From Streptomyces aurantiogriseus (GTDB lineage Bacteria > Actinomycetota > Actinomycetes > Streptomycetales > Streptomycetaceae), in NCBI RefSeq assembly GCF_014649375.1, contig NZ_BMSX01000022.1, forward strand, positions 124,001-188,000: 64,000 nt of DNA. Reading direction: 5' to 3'. Of this stretch, positions 17,525-26,000 are shown one piece after another. The notes under the pieces are model-generated. The model was not told the DNA's origin, did no database searches, and saw nothing but the letters and a program-made list of their open reading frames with translations. Each line of letters opens with the position of its first letter. Position 1 is the first letter of the stretch. A program made the translations under genes and the position numbers.

Positions 17525-19489
17525 TTGCGAGGATCCGTCACCCACCCCAGACCTCTCCCCGGTACCGCACGCACCCGCAGAGCCGCCGGCGCCATGGTGT
17601 CGGCGGCTCTGCTGCTGCCCCTGCTCGGCGCGACCCCCTCCACGGGCGCGACCGATGACTCAGGGACCGGGCTCCAGCGGGCGTTCGAAGACGCGGCCGC
17701 CGAGTACCAGGTACCGCAGAGCGTGCTGCTGGCCGTCTCCTACCTCCAGTCCCGGTGGGACGCGCACGCCGGAGCGCCGAGCGTGACCGGCGGCTACGGC
17801 CCGATGCACCTCACCGACACCCGCATGGCCCTCTCCACGGCCCTGCATCACGGCGAGGGCAGGGAGGACCCGCGCGGCGACGACGCCCGTAGGCCCCTGC
17901 ACCCCGTGGCGGAGCTCCCGGAGGACGCCGAGTTCCCGGCGCGTCTCAGGACGCTTCCGAAGGCGGCGGAACTTACCGGGCTGAGCACCAGGGAACTGCG
18001 GTCGGACCCGGCGGCGAACGTGGCCGGGGGCGCCGCGCTGCTCGCCTTCGCACAGCGCGACCTGGGGGAGCCGCTGAGCACCGACCCTGCGGACTGGTAC
18101 GGCGCGGTGGCGGCCTTCTCGGGTGCCGACGACAGCGCGACGGCCGCCGCCTACGCGAACGACGTGTTCGACGTGATCCGCACCGGCGCGAAGCGCACCA
18201 CGGACGCGGGGCAGCGGGTGGCCCTGGCGGCGCAGCCGGACCTGGTGCCCGAGACGAGCCGGCTGCGGCGCACGGGCCTGCGAGCGGCCTCCGCCGCGGG
18301 CACCGAGTGCCCGCGGACCGTCTCCTGCGAGTGGATCCCGGCGCCGTACGAGCAGTTCGGCGACAGCGACTACGGCAACCACGACCTGGCGGACCGGCCG
18401 GCGTCCCAGCCGATCAAGTACATCGTCATCCACGACACCGAGGGCGGCTGGGAAGGCGTCATCAACCTGGTCCAGGACCCGACCTACGTCTCCTGGAACT
18501 ACTCACTGCGCTCCACCGACGGCCACATCGCGCAGCACGTGAAGGCGAAGGACGTGGCCTGGCACGCGGGCAACTGGTACGTCAACGCCAAGTCGATCGG
18601 TCTGGAGCACGAGGGCTTCCTCGCCTTCCCGGACTCCTGGTACACGGAGGCGATGTACCGGTCGTCGGCGCGGCTGGTGGCGTACCTGGCCGCGCAGTAC
18701 GGCATCCCGCTGGACCGGCAGCACATCCTGGGCCACGACAACGTGCCGGGCCCGACCACGGCGGCCGTTGCGGGCATGCACACCGACCCCGGCCCGTACT
18801 GGGACTGGGCGCACTACTTCGAGCTGCTGGGCAGTCCCTTCACCGCCACGGCCCGCAGGAGCGGCGGCCTGGTGACGATCCGGCCCCAGTACCCGGCCAA
18901 CCAGCCGGTGTACACGGGCTGTGTCGCCAAGGGCGAGACGTGCGCGGCGCACGGCTCCAGCGAGGTGCGGCTGTACTCCGACCACGACGAGAAGTCCGCC
19001 CTGATCAAGGACGTCGGTCTGGGCACGACCCCGACCACGGGCGTGAACGACATCTCCTCGCGGGTCTCCACCGGCCAGCAGTACGCGGTCGCCGGCCGGT
19101 GGGGCGACTGGACGGCGATCTGGTACCTCGGGCAGAAGGCGTGGTTCAAGAATCCCGCGAAGCAGCCGACGGCCGTGCCTGCGTCCGGCCTGGTGGTCAC
19201 CCCGAAGGACGGCGTGGACAGCGTCCCGCTCTACGGACGGGCCTACCCGGAGGCGTCGGCCTATCCGGCGGGAGTCCCGGCCCAGGCGGTTTCTCCGCTG
19301 CCGTACCGGCTGCCGAAGGGCCAGAAGTACGTGGTCGGTGACACGGTGCCGGGCGAGTACTACTACGCGGTCACCTTCGCCACCGACGCGCACAGGGTCG
19401 TGGTGGGCAAGGACCTGTACTACCAGATCCAGTACGGGCACCGGGTGGCGTTCGTCCGGGCGGCGGACGTACGCCTGGCGTCCTCCTAG
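17525..19489 (+). CDS. Secreted N-acetylmuramoyl-L-alanine amidase (Amidase_2)
   Basis: A 654-residue exported peptidoglycan hydrolase. The TTG start at 17525 is supported by AGGAGG five nt upstream. Residues 1-43 form a signal peptide (Arg-rich, then MVSAALLLPLLGATPSTGA). Residues 50-230 resemble a lysozyme-like fold (QSVLLAVSYLQSRW, GGYGPMHLTD). The amidase core spans about 295-440: YIVIHDTEG, WNYSLRSTDGHIAQHV, WHAGNWYVN, SIGLEHEGF, ILGHDNVPGP and HTDPGPYWDW, with the His residues of IHDT and HTDP as probable zinc ligands. The C-terminal 200 residues look like repeated wall-binding beta domains. It cleaves the amide between MurNAc and L-Ala outside the cell. Confidence 0.93.
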   Translation: MRGSVTHPRPLPGTARTRRAAGAMVSAALLLPLLGATPSTGATDDSGTGLQRAFEDAAAEYQVPQSVLLAVSYLQSRWDAHAGAPSVTGGYGPMHLTDTRMALSTALHHGEGREDPRGDDARRPLHPVAELPEDAEFPARLRTLPKAAELTGLSTRELRSDPAANVAGGAALLAFAQRDLGEPLSTDPADWYGAVAAFSGADDSATAAAYANDVFDVIRTGAKRTTDAGQRVALAAQPDLVPETSRLRRTGLRAASAAGTECPRTVSCEWIPAPYEQFGDSDYGNHDLADRPASQPIKYIVIHDTEGGWEGVINLVQDPTYVSWNYSLRSTDGHIAQHVKAKDVAWHAGNWYVNAKSIGLEHEGFLAFPDSWYTEAMYRSSARLVAYLAAQYGIPLDRQHILGHDNVPGPTTAAVAGMHTDPGPYWDWAHYFELLGSPFTATARRSGGLVTIRPQYPANQPVYTGCVAKGETCAAHGSSEVRLYSDHDEKSALIKDVGLGTTPTTGVNDISSRVSTGQQYAVAGRWGDWTAIWYLGQKAWFKNPAKQPTAVPASGLVVTPKDGVDSVPLYGRAYPEASAYPAGVPAQAVSPLPYRLPKGQKYVVGDTVPGEYYYAVTFATDAHRVVVGKDLYYQIQYGHRVAFVRAADVRLASS

Positions 19490-19494
19490 ATCCC

Positions 19495-19992
19495 TCAGCC
19501 CTGCTGGAAAAGCTCCGCCGGGAGCGGCTTCAGCAGGGCGTACAGGTCGTCGGTGATGGGCCGGTCCCAGGCCGCGATGGTCACCAGGACGTTGTCGCTG
19601 CGGTCGAACTGCACGCAGGAGATACGGCTCTCGGAGAGCTTGAGGCGGCGCACGATCAGGAGGTTGTCGCCCTGCATCACCGGCATGTCCTCGGTGCCGA
19701 CGACGGTCACCTCCTCGTCGTTCTCCAGCGCGAGCAGCAGCTGAGCCACCTCGAAGGGGACCTCGCCCTCGGCGACCTCGCGGGCCGGGGAGCCCTGGGG
19801 AAGGTTGCCGATGATCATCGCGGGGCCGCGGCCGCCGAAGAGGTCGTAGCGCAGGAAGACGCCCTGGCAGCTGCCGTCGGGCGCGGGCAGCAGCCCGGCG
19901 CCGAGATTGCCGGGCCAGTCACCCGGGTCCATGGCCAGTACGTCGAAGTCGGGCCCGGCGGGCGTGGCGCTACGGCGGCGGAGGAACGACAT
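19495..19992 (-). CDS. Conserved hypothetical protein, 165 residues
   Basis: No function is recognised. The protein begins MSFLRRRSATPAGPDFDVLAMDPGDWPGN, has a beta-rich middle (GVFLRYDLFGGRGPAMIIG) and a C-terminal stretch LLIVRRLKLSESRISCVQFDRSD. There is no signal peptide, transmembrane segment or obvious catalytic motif. It converges with the amidase gene with only five bases between stops, so it is probably a stable neighbour rather than a partner. Confidence 0.7.
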   Translation of the reverse strand: MSFLRRRSATPAGPDFDVLAMDPGDWPGNLGAGLLPAPDGSCQGVFLRYDLFGGRGPAMIIGNLPQGSPAREVAEGEVPFEVAQLLLALENDEEVTVVGTEDMPVMQGDNLLIVRRLKLSESRISCVQFDRSDNVLVTIAAWDRPITDDLYALLKPLPAELFQQG

Positions 19993-20068
19993 GCCGCCAT
20001 GGTACGTGTACCGGGGCCACCCGCGTCGGCCGGGAGGCCGCCTGTTCGCGGTGGTGCCGCGGCTCTTC

Positions 20069-21295
20069 TCAGGGGTGCGGCCGGGCCGCTGCGAAGGACG
20101 CCGGCTCCGGCAGTTCCACGCTGATCGTCTCCTCCTGGAAGCCGGGGTCGGCGAGCAGTCTGTGGAGGAACTCGGCCATGCCGAACGGGTGCAGCTGGAA
20201 GGCGGGGCTGGTGTGCCGCCCCCAGATGAGCACCGGCCAGCGGTCCGGGTCGTCGTCGGTGGTCAGCCAGCAGTACAGGTCGGCGCCGGAGGTGACGCCC
20301 CAGGCCAGGATGGTGGCGGGGTCGGCGTCGAAGTCGGCGTCCTCCCCTTCCATCTCCCAGGTAAGGCGGGCGTTCTCCGTCTCCTCCAGCAGGCCCGAGC
20401 CGTCCCTGGGCCGCTCGGGCCGTGGTACGGGGTCCAGCACCACGACAGCCTCGCTGACCAGTCCGGGGCCGTATGCCTCCATGAAGCGGACGTAGTCCGA
20501 GGGGAAGCGGATGTCCCAGATCTGCTCGACGCGGGACCAGTCGATCCGCGCGCGGCCCTCCTGCGCCGCCGCTCCCATGAGGCGTCCGAGTGCCACCACC
20601 GGGTCTTCCGCGTCCACCGTCCCGCTCCCCTCCCCTGCCGATGCGTCCGTGGGCCGAACCCTAAGGCCTCCGCACTCCGCCCGGTCGGTCAGGGCCTTCC
20701 ATGAGGCCTGCTTGTGGCGTTCGTGGTGGCGGGCCACTCGGGCGCGGTTGCCGCAGGACGGCTGGCACCACTCCTGGCGGGGATGGTCCTTGAGGAAGTA
20801 GCGGACACAGCGGGGGGCGTGGCAGGCGCGCAGAGGGTGCCGGTCGGGGCCCGCGAGGAAGGCGATCGCGGCCTGCGCGAGGGTGGCCGTGAGGTCGGCG
20901 TGGTCCGGTACGGGACGACGTTGGACGACGGGGTCGGCGTCCTCGGCCCAGCGCAGGACCGGGAGGGTGGGGGTGCGGGCGGCGGCCGCGTCGAGACGCT
21001 GCAGGGCCTCGGGTACGGGCAGCAGTCGGGTGGCGTCGGCGGGGCTGGGGGCACCGGGCCGCACGGTGTGCGCGAAGAGGGCGCGGACGGCAGTGAGGGC
21101 GGTGTCGTCCGGGACGTGTCCGGCGGTGTCCGGAAGGTCGTCGGCGTGGGCCCGCACCCAGGCGGTGAGACGACAGGGGCCCGCACCGACCGACCCGCCC
21201 GACGCCCGGCCCCGCCTCACCCCTCTCGTCACCCCTCTCCCGACACCGGCGACACCACCGGACACACCACGTGCCCGCCCCCGAAGGTGGCCCAC
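20069..21295 (-). CDS. CGNR zinc finger - SMI1/KNR4 (SUKH) fusion protein
   Basis: The C-terminal half of an ABATE domain (LTAWVRAHADDLPD to AIAFLAGPDRHPLR) is followed by a CGNR zinc finger (CHAPRCVRYF, CQPSCGNRARVARHHERHK) and then, in the same frame, a SUKH/SMI1-KNR4 domain (RVEQIWDIRFPSDYVRFMEAYG to WGVTSGADLYCWLTTDDDPDRWPVLIWGR). CGNR proteins are putative stress-type transcription regulators; SUKH domains occur in immunity proteins and elsewhere. The first ~45 residues (many Gly and Arg) do not look like an intact ABATE N-terminus. The GTG at 21295 is the upstream limit; the true start is uncertain. An internal GTG at 20617 with GGAGGGGAG upstream could start the SUKH part alone. Confidence 0.75.
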   Translation of the reverse strand: MGHLRGRARGVSGGVAGVGRGVTRGVRRGRASGGSVGAGPCRLTAWVRAHADDLPDTAGHVPDDTALTAVRALFAHTVRPGAPSPADATRLLPVPEALQRLDAAAARTPTLPVLRWAEDADPVVQRRPVPDHADLTATLAQAAIAFLAGPDRHPLRACHAPRCVRYFLKDHPRQEWCQPSCGNRARVARHHERHKQASWKALTDRAECGGLRVRPTDASAGEGSGTVDAEDPVVALGRLMGAAAQEGRARIDWSRVEQIWDIRFPSDYVRFMEAYGPGLVSEAVVVLDPVPRPERPRDGSGLLEETENARLTWEMEGEDADFDADPATILAWGVTSGADLYCWLTTDDDPDRWPVLIWGRHTSPAFQLHPFGMAEFLHRLLADPGFQEETISVELPEPASFAAARPHP

Positions 21296-21328
21296 ATCGA
21301 CCGGCCCGCAGGGTGCCTGGTCCCCGCC

Positions 21329-22231
21329 TCACTCCTCTCCCGGCGCCGGCGGCACCACCGCCACCGGGCTCGCCGCGTGGAGCAGGACGGCGTGCGTGAC
21401 GGAGCCCAGCATGCGGGCGGGGGCCAGCAGGCGGCGGCGGTGGCGGCCGACGACGGTCAGGTCGGCGTCCTTGGAGGCCGCGACGAGGTGGCCGGCCGCG
21501 TCGCCGGGAACCGGGTACGGCTCGGCGCGGACACCGGGGTGGCGCTCCCGGTGTGCGGCGAGGAAGCCCTCGGCGAGGGTGCGCGTCTGGTGCTCGAGGA
21601 CGTCCTGGTCGACGGCCGGCGGCAGCAGCTCGCCGGGGGCCACCCAGGTGGGGAGGGGCCAGGGATAGGCGGTGACCACCTGCAGGCGGGCGTCGCGCAG
21701 GGCGGCCTCGGTGAAGGCGAAGTCGAGGGTGGCGTCGTCGGGGCCGTCCACCTTGAGGCCCACGACCACACGGGGCCCGGGCTCGGGCTGCGGCGGCCCG
21801 TCGACCTCGCGGCCCGGCCGGGGGACGACCACGACCGGGCACTCGGCGTCGCGCGCGGCGGTCAGGCCGTTGGAGCCGAGCAGCAGGCTCCGGAAGCCGC
21901 CCCGGCCCCGGGAGCCGAGGACGAGCAGTTCGGCCTCGGCTCCCAGCTCGGGCAGCAGGGCACCCGGCGCCCCGTCCAGGCCGAGGTACTCCACGTCCGT
22001 GCGGTCCGCGCCCCCCGCCAGCCGGGCGCGGGCGTCGGCGAGCACCGGGTCCTGGTCCGGGGGCGGGGGTACGACGACGGGGGCGCCGGGCTGCGTCCAG
22101 GCGGCGTACTGGCGTACGTGCGCCACACGCAGCGGCACCCCGCGTCGGCGGGCGGCGTCGAGGGCCCAGTCGAGGGCGCGCCAACTGTCCTCGGAACCGT
22201 CGACCGCCGCGACGACCGGCAGGGTGCTCAT
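21329..22231 (-). CDS. Universal stress protein with two UspA domains
   Basis: The 300-residue protein contains two UspA folds in tandem: residues 5-150 (VVAAVDGSEDSWRALDWALDAA, LLVLGSRGRGGFRSLLLGSNG, CPVVVVPRPG) and 155-298 (RVVVGLKVDGPDDATLDFAFTEA, LTVVGRHRRRLLAPARMLGSV, SPVAVVP). The GxxGxxxxxxxxS nucleotide-binding pattern is visible in the first repeat. ATG 22231 has GGAGGTGAG upstream; an in-frame GTG at 22240 lacks spacing. It precedes the CGNR-SUKH gene by about 30 bp and may be cotranscribed. Confidence 0.92.
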   Translation of the reverse strand: MSTLPVVAAVDGSEDSWRALDWALDAARRRGVPLRVAHVRQYAAWTQPGAPVVVPPPPDQDPVLADARARLAGGADRTDVEYLGLDGAPGALLPELGAEAELLVLGSRGRGGFRSLLLGSNGLTAARDAECPVVVVPRPGREVDGPPQPEPGPRVVVGLKVDGPDDATLDFAFTEAALRDARLQVVTAYPWPLPTWVAPGELLPPAVDQDVLEHQTRTLAEGFLAAHRERHPGVRAEPYPVPGDAAGHLVAASKDADLTVVGRHRRRLLAPARMLGSVTHAVLLHAASPVAVVPPAPGEE

Positions 22232-22386
22232 GGTCCTCACCTCCGGGATACGACCCTCGTCCTGCTGGAGCCAGCCTGGCTCAGGCCGCGGCCCCGGCCG
22301 GGTCCGAGACGTCGCGTGTCCGGAAAATCAGGGAGAACACCGCCGGTTCGGCCCGCCGCGGCCGAACGGGGGTGACTGAGGGGACG

Positions 22387-22629
22387 TCAGGTCAGATCGA
22401 ACTCCCCTTCCCGCGCGCCCGACACGAACGCGCCCCACTCCGCCGGCGTGAAGATCAGGGAAGGGCCCTCGGGGCGGCCGCTGTTGCGCATCGCGATGAA
22501 TCCCTCGACGAAGGCGATCTGGACATCCCCCAGGCCCCTGCTACTGGACTGCCACTCGGCGTTGCTGAGGTCCAGTTCGGGCTTGTCCCAGCCCGCGAAC
22601 GGCTGATGCTGGATGGTGGTCTCGGCCAC
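22387..22629 (-). CDS. DUF397 protein (Scr2-like), orphan
   Basis: An 80-residue DUF397 protein with the hallmark pattern WQSSSRGLGDVQIAFVEG and FTPAEWGAFVSGAREGEFDL. GTG 22629 follows GGGAGGAG by 8 nt. DUF397 genes usually sit next to an XRE-type regulator; none is nearby here, so it is an orphan copy. Several such copies per genome are typical of Streptomyces. Confidence 0.93.
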   Translation of the reverse strand: MAETTIQHQPFAGWDKPELDLSNAEWQSSSRGLGDVQIAFVEGFIAMRNSGRPEGPSLIFTPAEWGAFVSGAREGEFDLT

Positions 22630-22711
22630 GTCCGTGCTCCTCCCGGTTCGTCGTCCGCGGCCAGCCTAGCGATCGGTCCCGGACGCGGACAGAGCACATG
22701 AGGCGGACCTC

Positions 22712-23878
22712 TCAGGACTCGGGCGGGCGCGCTCCCACCAACCACATGGAGAAGAACTGCGAGCCGCCGCCGTAGGCGTGGCCGAGGACCCTCCTGGCCC
22801 CGTCCACCTGGTGTTCCCCGGCCTGGCCGCGCACCTGGAGCGCCGCCTCCGCGAAGCGGATCATGCCGGAGGCGCCGATGGGGTTGGTCGACAGCACACC
22901 GCCCGACATGTTGACGGGCAGGTCGCCGTCGAGCTCCGTCACCCCGGACTCGGTGAGCTTCCAGCCCTCGCCCTCGGCGGCGAAGCCGAGGTTTTCCAGC
23001 CACATGGGCTCGTACCAGGAGAACGGCACGTACATCTCGACGGCGTCGATGTCCCGGCGCGGGTCGGAGATCCCCGCCTGCCGGTACACGTCGGCCGCGC
23101 AGTCCTTGCCGGCCTGCGGGGAGACGGCGTCCTTGCCCGCGAACAGCGTCGGTTCGCTGCGCATGGCGCCGCCGAGCATCCAGGCGGGCGGACGCGGGGA
23201 ACGGGCCGCCCCCGCACGGTCGGTGAGGATCATGGCGCAGGCACCGTCGGAGGAGGGGCAGGTCTCCGAGTAGCGGATCGGGTCCCAGAGCATGGGTGAG
23301 GCCTGGACCTTCTCCAGGGTGATGTCGTGCTCATGGAGATGGGCGTAGGGGTTCTTGAGGGCGTTGCGGCGGTCCTTGTACGCGACGAGCGAGCCGATGG
23401 TGTCGGGCGCGCCGCTGCGCCGCATGTACGCGCGCACATGCGGCGCGAAGAAGCCGCCGGCACCGGCGAGAAGGGGCTGCTGGAAGGGGATCGGCAGGGA
23501 CAGGCCCCACATGGCGTTGGACTCGGACTGTTTCTCGAAGGCCAGGGTCAGCACGGTGCCGTGGACGCGGGCGGCGACCAGGTTCGCGGCGACCAGCGCG
23601 GTGGATCCGCCGACGGAGCCCGCCGTGTGCACGCGCAGCATGGGCTTGCCGACCGCGCCGAGGGCGTCGGCGAGGTACAGCTCCGGCATCATGACGCCCT
23701 CGAAGAAGTCGGGCGCCTTGCCGATGACGACGGCGTCGATGTCGGCCCAGGTCGACTCGGCGTCGTCGAGGGCGCGTTGCGCGGCCTCGCGCACCAGTCC
23801 GGCGATCGACACGTCCCGCCGGGCGGCGACGTGCTTGGTCTGGCCGATCCCGACGACGGCCACGGGCTCCTTGCTCAT
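22712..23878 (-). CDS. Thiolase-fold acyl-CoA protein lacking the nucleophilic Cys (lipid-transfer/Ltp-like) II
   Basis: The 388-residue protein has the thiolase superfamily fold (AVVGIGQTKHVAARRDVSIAGLVREAAQRAL; NMSGGVLSTNPIGASGMIRFAEAALQ; GHAYGGGSQFFSMWLVG). Where a true thiolase carries the acyl-accepting Cys it reads VHTAGSVGGSTAL, without Cys, and the C-terminal Cys-Gly pair is also absent. This pattern is known for SCP-x-like Ltp proteins and the steroid aldolase Ltp2, which need a DUF35 partner. Its ATG overlaps the stop of the preceding thiolase-like gene by four bases (ATGA), indicating translational coupling. Confidence 0.88.
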   Translation of the reverse strand: MSKEPVAVVGIGQTKHVAARRDVSIAGLVREAAQRALDDAESTWADIDAVVIGKAPDFFEGVMMPELYLADALGAVGKPMLRVHTAGSVGGSTALVAANLVAARVHGTVLTLAFEKQSESNAMWGLSLPIPFQQPLLAGAGGFFAPHVRAYMRRSGAPDTIGSLVAYKDRRNALKNPYAHLHEHDITLEKVQASPMLWDPIRYSETCPSSDGACAMILTDRAGAARSPRPPAWMLGGAMRSEPTLFAGKDAVSPQAGKDCAADVYRQAGISDPRRDIDAVEMYVPFSWYEPMWLENLGFAAEGEGWKLTESGVTELDGDLPVNMSGGVLSTNPIGASGMIRFAEAALQVRGQAGEHQVDGARRVLGHAYGGGSQFFSMWLVGARPPES

Positions 23879-24924
23879 CGCGGATCCCCCTCGAGTACGG
23901 CGACCAGGTTCTGTTGCAGGCACGGTCCGGACGTGGCGTGGGCGAGGGCGCGGTCGGACTCGCCCCGATGGACGCGGGCGGCGGCCTCGCCGATGCGGAC
24001 GAGTCCGGCGGCCATCATCGGGTTGGCGGCGAGGGCGCCGCCGGACGGATTGATCCGCACGTCGTCGCCGAGCTCGAGGGCCTTGCGCAGGACGACCTCC
24101 TGAGCGGTGAACGGGGCGTGCAACTCGGCGGTGTCGACGGGCCGTTCGAAGGCTCCGGCCTTCTCGGCGGCCAGGCGGGTGGAGGGCGAGTCGGTGAGGT
24201 CGCGCACCCCGAGCGAGTGCGCCTCGATGCGGTGGTCGATGCCCCGGATCCAGGCGGGGCGTGCGCACAGCTCGCGCGCCCGGTCCTCCGCCGCGAGGAT
24301 CACGGCGGCGGCGCCGTCGCCGATGGGCGGGCAGTCGCCGATGCGCAGCGGGCGTACGACGTACTCGCCCTGCGGGAGCGAACCCCGTAGCTGGGCGTGG
24401 GGGTTGGAGGTGGCGTCCGACCGGCTGCGGGCGGCGATCGCGGCGAGGGCCGGCTCGTCGGTGTCGCCCGCGTCGATGAGAGCCTGGGCCTGGAGGGCGG
24501 CGAGGGCGACGGAGTCGGGCCACAGGGGGGCGACGTAGTACGGGTCGAGCTGGCGGGTGAGGACGTCGCGCAGCGAGCCGGGTGAGGACTTGCCGTACGA
24601 GTACACCAGCGCGGTGTCGGCTTCCCCCGTCAGCAGCTTCGTCCACGCCTCGTACAGCGCCCACGCGCCGTCCGTCTCGACGTGGGACTCGGAGATCGGC
24701 GGCCAGGCGCCGACGCCGTCTAGGGCGAGGGTGAAGGAGAAGGCGCGGCCGGCGAGGTAGTCGCTGGAGCCGGAGCAGGTGAAGTCGAGGTCGGCGGTCT
24801 TCAGGCCGGTCCGGTCGAGCACCTCGTGCAGGACCGGCATCAGCATCTCGACCTCGGAGAGCTCGTCGCTGGTGCGCAGGACGTCGGTCTGCGCGAAGGC
24901 GACGACGGCGATGTCCCGCGTCAC
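23875..24924 (-). CDS. Thiolase-fold acyl-CoA protein lacking the nucleophilic Cys (Ltp-like) I
   Basis: The 349-residue protein shows thiolase-superfamily features (VVAFAQTDVLRTSDELSEVEMLMPVL; DFTCSGSSDYLAGRAFSF; GDGAAAVILAAEDRA; NPSGGALAANPMMAAGLVRIGEAA). The position of the thiolase Cys reads SESHVETDGAWALYEAW, so no Cys nucleophile. GTG 24924 overlaps the DUF35 stop by four bases (GTGA). The order DUF35 - thiolase-like - thiolase-like with 4-bp overlaps strongly suggests a multi-subunit complex, as in the actinobacterial side-chain aldolase/hydratase modules. Confidence 0.88.
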   Translation of the reverse strand: MTRDIAVVAFAQTDVLRTSDELSEVEMLMPVLHEVLDRTGLKTADLDFTCSGSSDYLAGRAFSFTLALDGVGAWPPISESHVETDGAWALYEAWTKLLTGEADTALVYSYGKSSPGSLRDVLTRQLDPYYVAPLWPDSVALAALQAQALIDAGDTDEPALAAIAARSRSDATSNPHAQLRGSLPQGEYVVRPLRIGDCPPIGDGAAAVILAAEDRARELCARPAWIRGIDHRIEAHSLGVRDLTDSPSTRLAAEKAGAFERPVDTAELHAPFTAQEVVLRKALELGDDVRINPSGGALAANPMMAAGLVRIGEAAARVHRGESDRALAHATSGPCLQQNLVAVLEGDPR

Positions 24925-25868
24925 AGCAGCTCCTTGTAGGTGTCGTAGTCCGCGTCGGGTTCGCCGGTCGGCCGGTAGTGGTCGGGGTAGCGGGCGCCTT
25001 CCGTCCACACCGGTTCGACGCGCAGGCCCATCCGCACCTTGTCGTAGGGGATGCCGCCGATGCGGCCGTGCAGGGCGAGGCCGGCGCCGTCGAGGGCGAT
25101 GTGGGCGTAGACGTAGGGGACTTCGATGTCCAGGTTCTTCGCCTTGATGTTGACGATGCAGAAGGTGGTGACGGTGCCTCGGGGGCCGACCTCGACCTGT
25201 TCGGCGGTGGGGACGCCGCAGGTGGGGCAGGCGCCGCGGGGCGGGACGTACACCTTGCGGCAGGAGGGGCAGCGTTCGCCGACCGTGCGCTGCTCGGAGA
25301 GCGCGGTGATGTAGGCGGACTGGGCGCGGCCCGGGGAGTAGGTGTAGTCGAGGCGGGCGGGGGCGACGATGCCGGTGATCCTGTCCTCGAACTCGCCGGT
25401 GTGGTCGGTCGGTCGGGCCGGTTCCCCTTCGTGATCGTACGGTTCGAAGCAGGCGATGTCGGTGATGGCACCGGTGCGGTCCTCGGCCCAGCGGACGCGG
25501 ACGCGCAGTCCGGTGTGGACGGCATCGGGGCCGGGGACGTCGAGGGCGTGGAGAAGGGCGGTGTCGGCGCCGTCGAGCCGGACCAGGGCCCAGGCGAAGG
25601 GGGTGGCGAGGGGCTGGCCGCGGCGGGGCCCGGGGTTCCAGGCCCAGGTGGTGACCGTGCCGGTGGGGGCGACCTCGACCAGCTCGCGGATCTCCTCGGC
25701 GGTGACGGGGTCGTACTCGACGGGTGGGACGAGGGTGCGGCCGTCGGTGGTCTTCACCCCGAGGACGACCCGCTCGCGCAGTCCGGTGAGGAAGGCGCTC
25801 TGCACGGGACCGAGGGAGCGGGTGAAGGGGAACTCGACGACGAGGGGGGCTTTGAGGACTTCGGGCAT
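24921..25868 (-). CDS. Tandem DUF35 (zinc ribbon plus OB-fold) protein
   Basis: The 315-residue protein carries two DUF35-like halves. The N-terminal half has an OB fold (APTGTVTTWAWNPGPRRGQPLATPFAWALVRLDGA) but its zinc-ribbon cysteines are missing. The C-terminal half has an intact ribbon, CPSC-x10-CPTC, followed by an OB fold (RGTVTTFCIVNIKAKNLDIEVPYVYAHIALDG). Stand-alone DUF35 partners are usually about half this length. DUF35 proteins bind CoA thioesters and pair with thiolase-fold or MaoC-fold enzymes. It is the first gene of the coupled trio; ATG 25868 is the conserved-looking start. Confidence 0.88.
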   Translation of the reverse strand: MPEVLKAPLVVEFPFTRSLGPVQSAFLTGLRERVVLGVKTTDGRTLVPPVEYDPVTAEEIRELVEVAPTGTVTTWAWNPGPRRGQPLATPFAWALVRLDGADTALLHALDVPGPDAVHTGLRVRVRWAEDRTGAITDIACFEPYDHEGEPARPTDHTGEFEDRITGIVAPARLDYTYSPGRAQSAYITALSEQRTVGERCPSCRKVYVPPRGACPTCGVPTAEQVEVGPRGTVTTFCIVNIKAKNLDIEVPYVYAHIALDGAGLALHGRIGGIPYDKVRMGLRVEPVWTEGARYPDHYRPTGEPDADYDTYKELL

Positions 25869-26000
25869 CGGAGGCTGCTTCCTCGGGAAGTCGGCGTGCT
25901 GGGGGCGGGCCCCGAAGGGGCGCGAGGAACTGCGCGACCGGCCCACGGCGGCCCGCAGTCTTGCGAACGGCGTCTGCCGACCCGCTCGCCGGCGGAGCGC

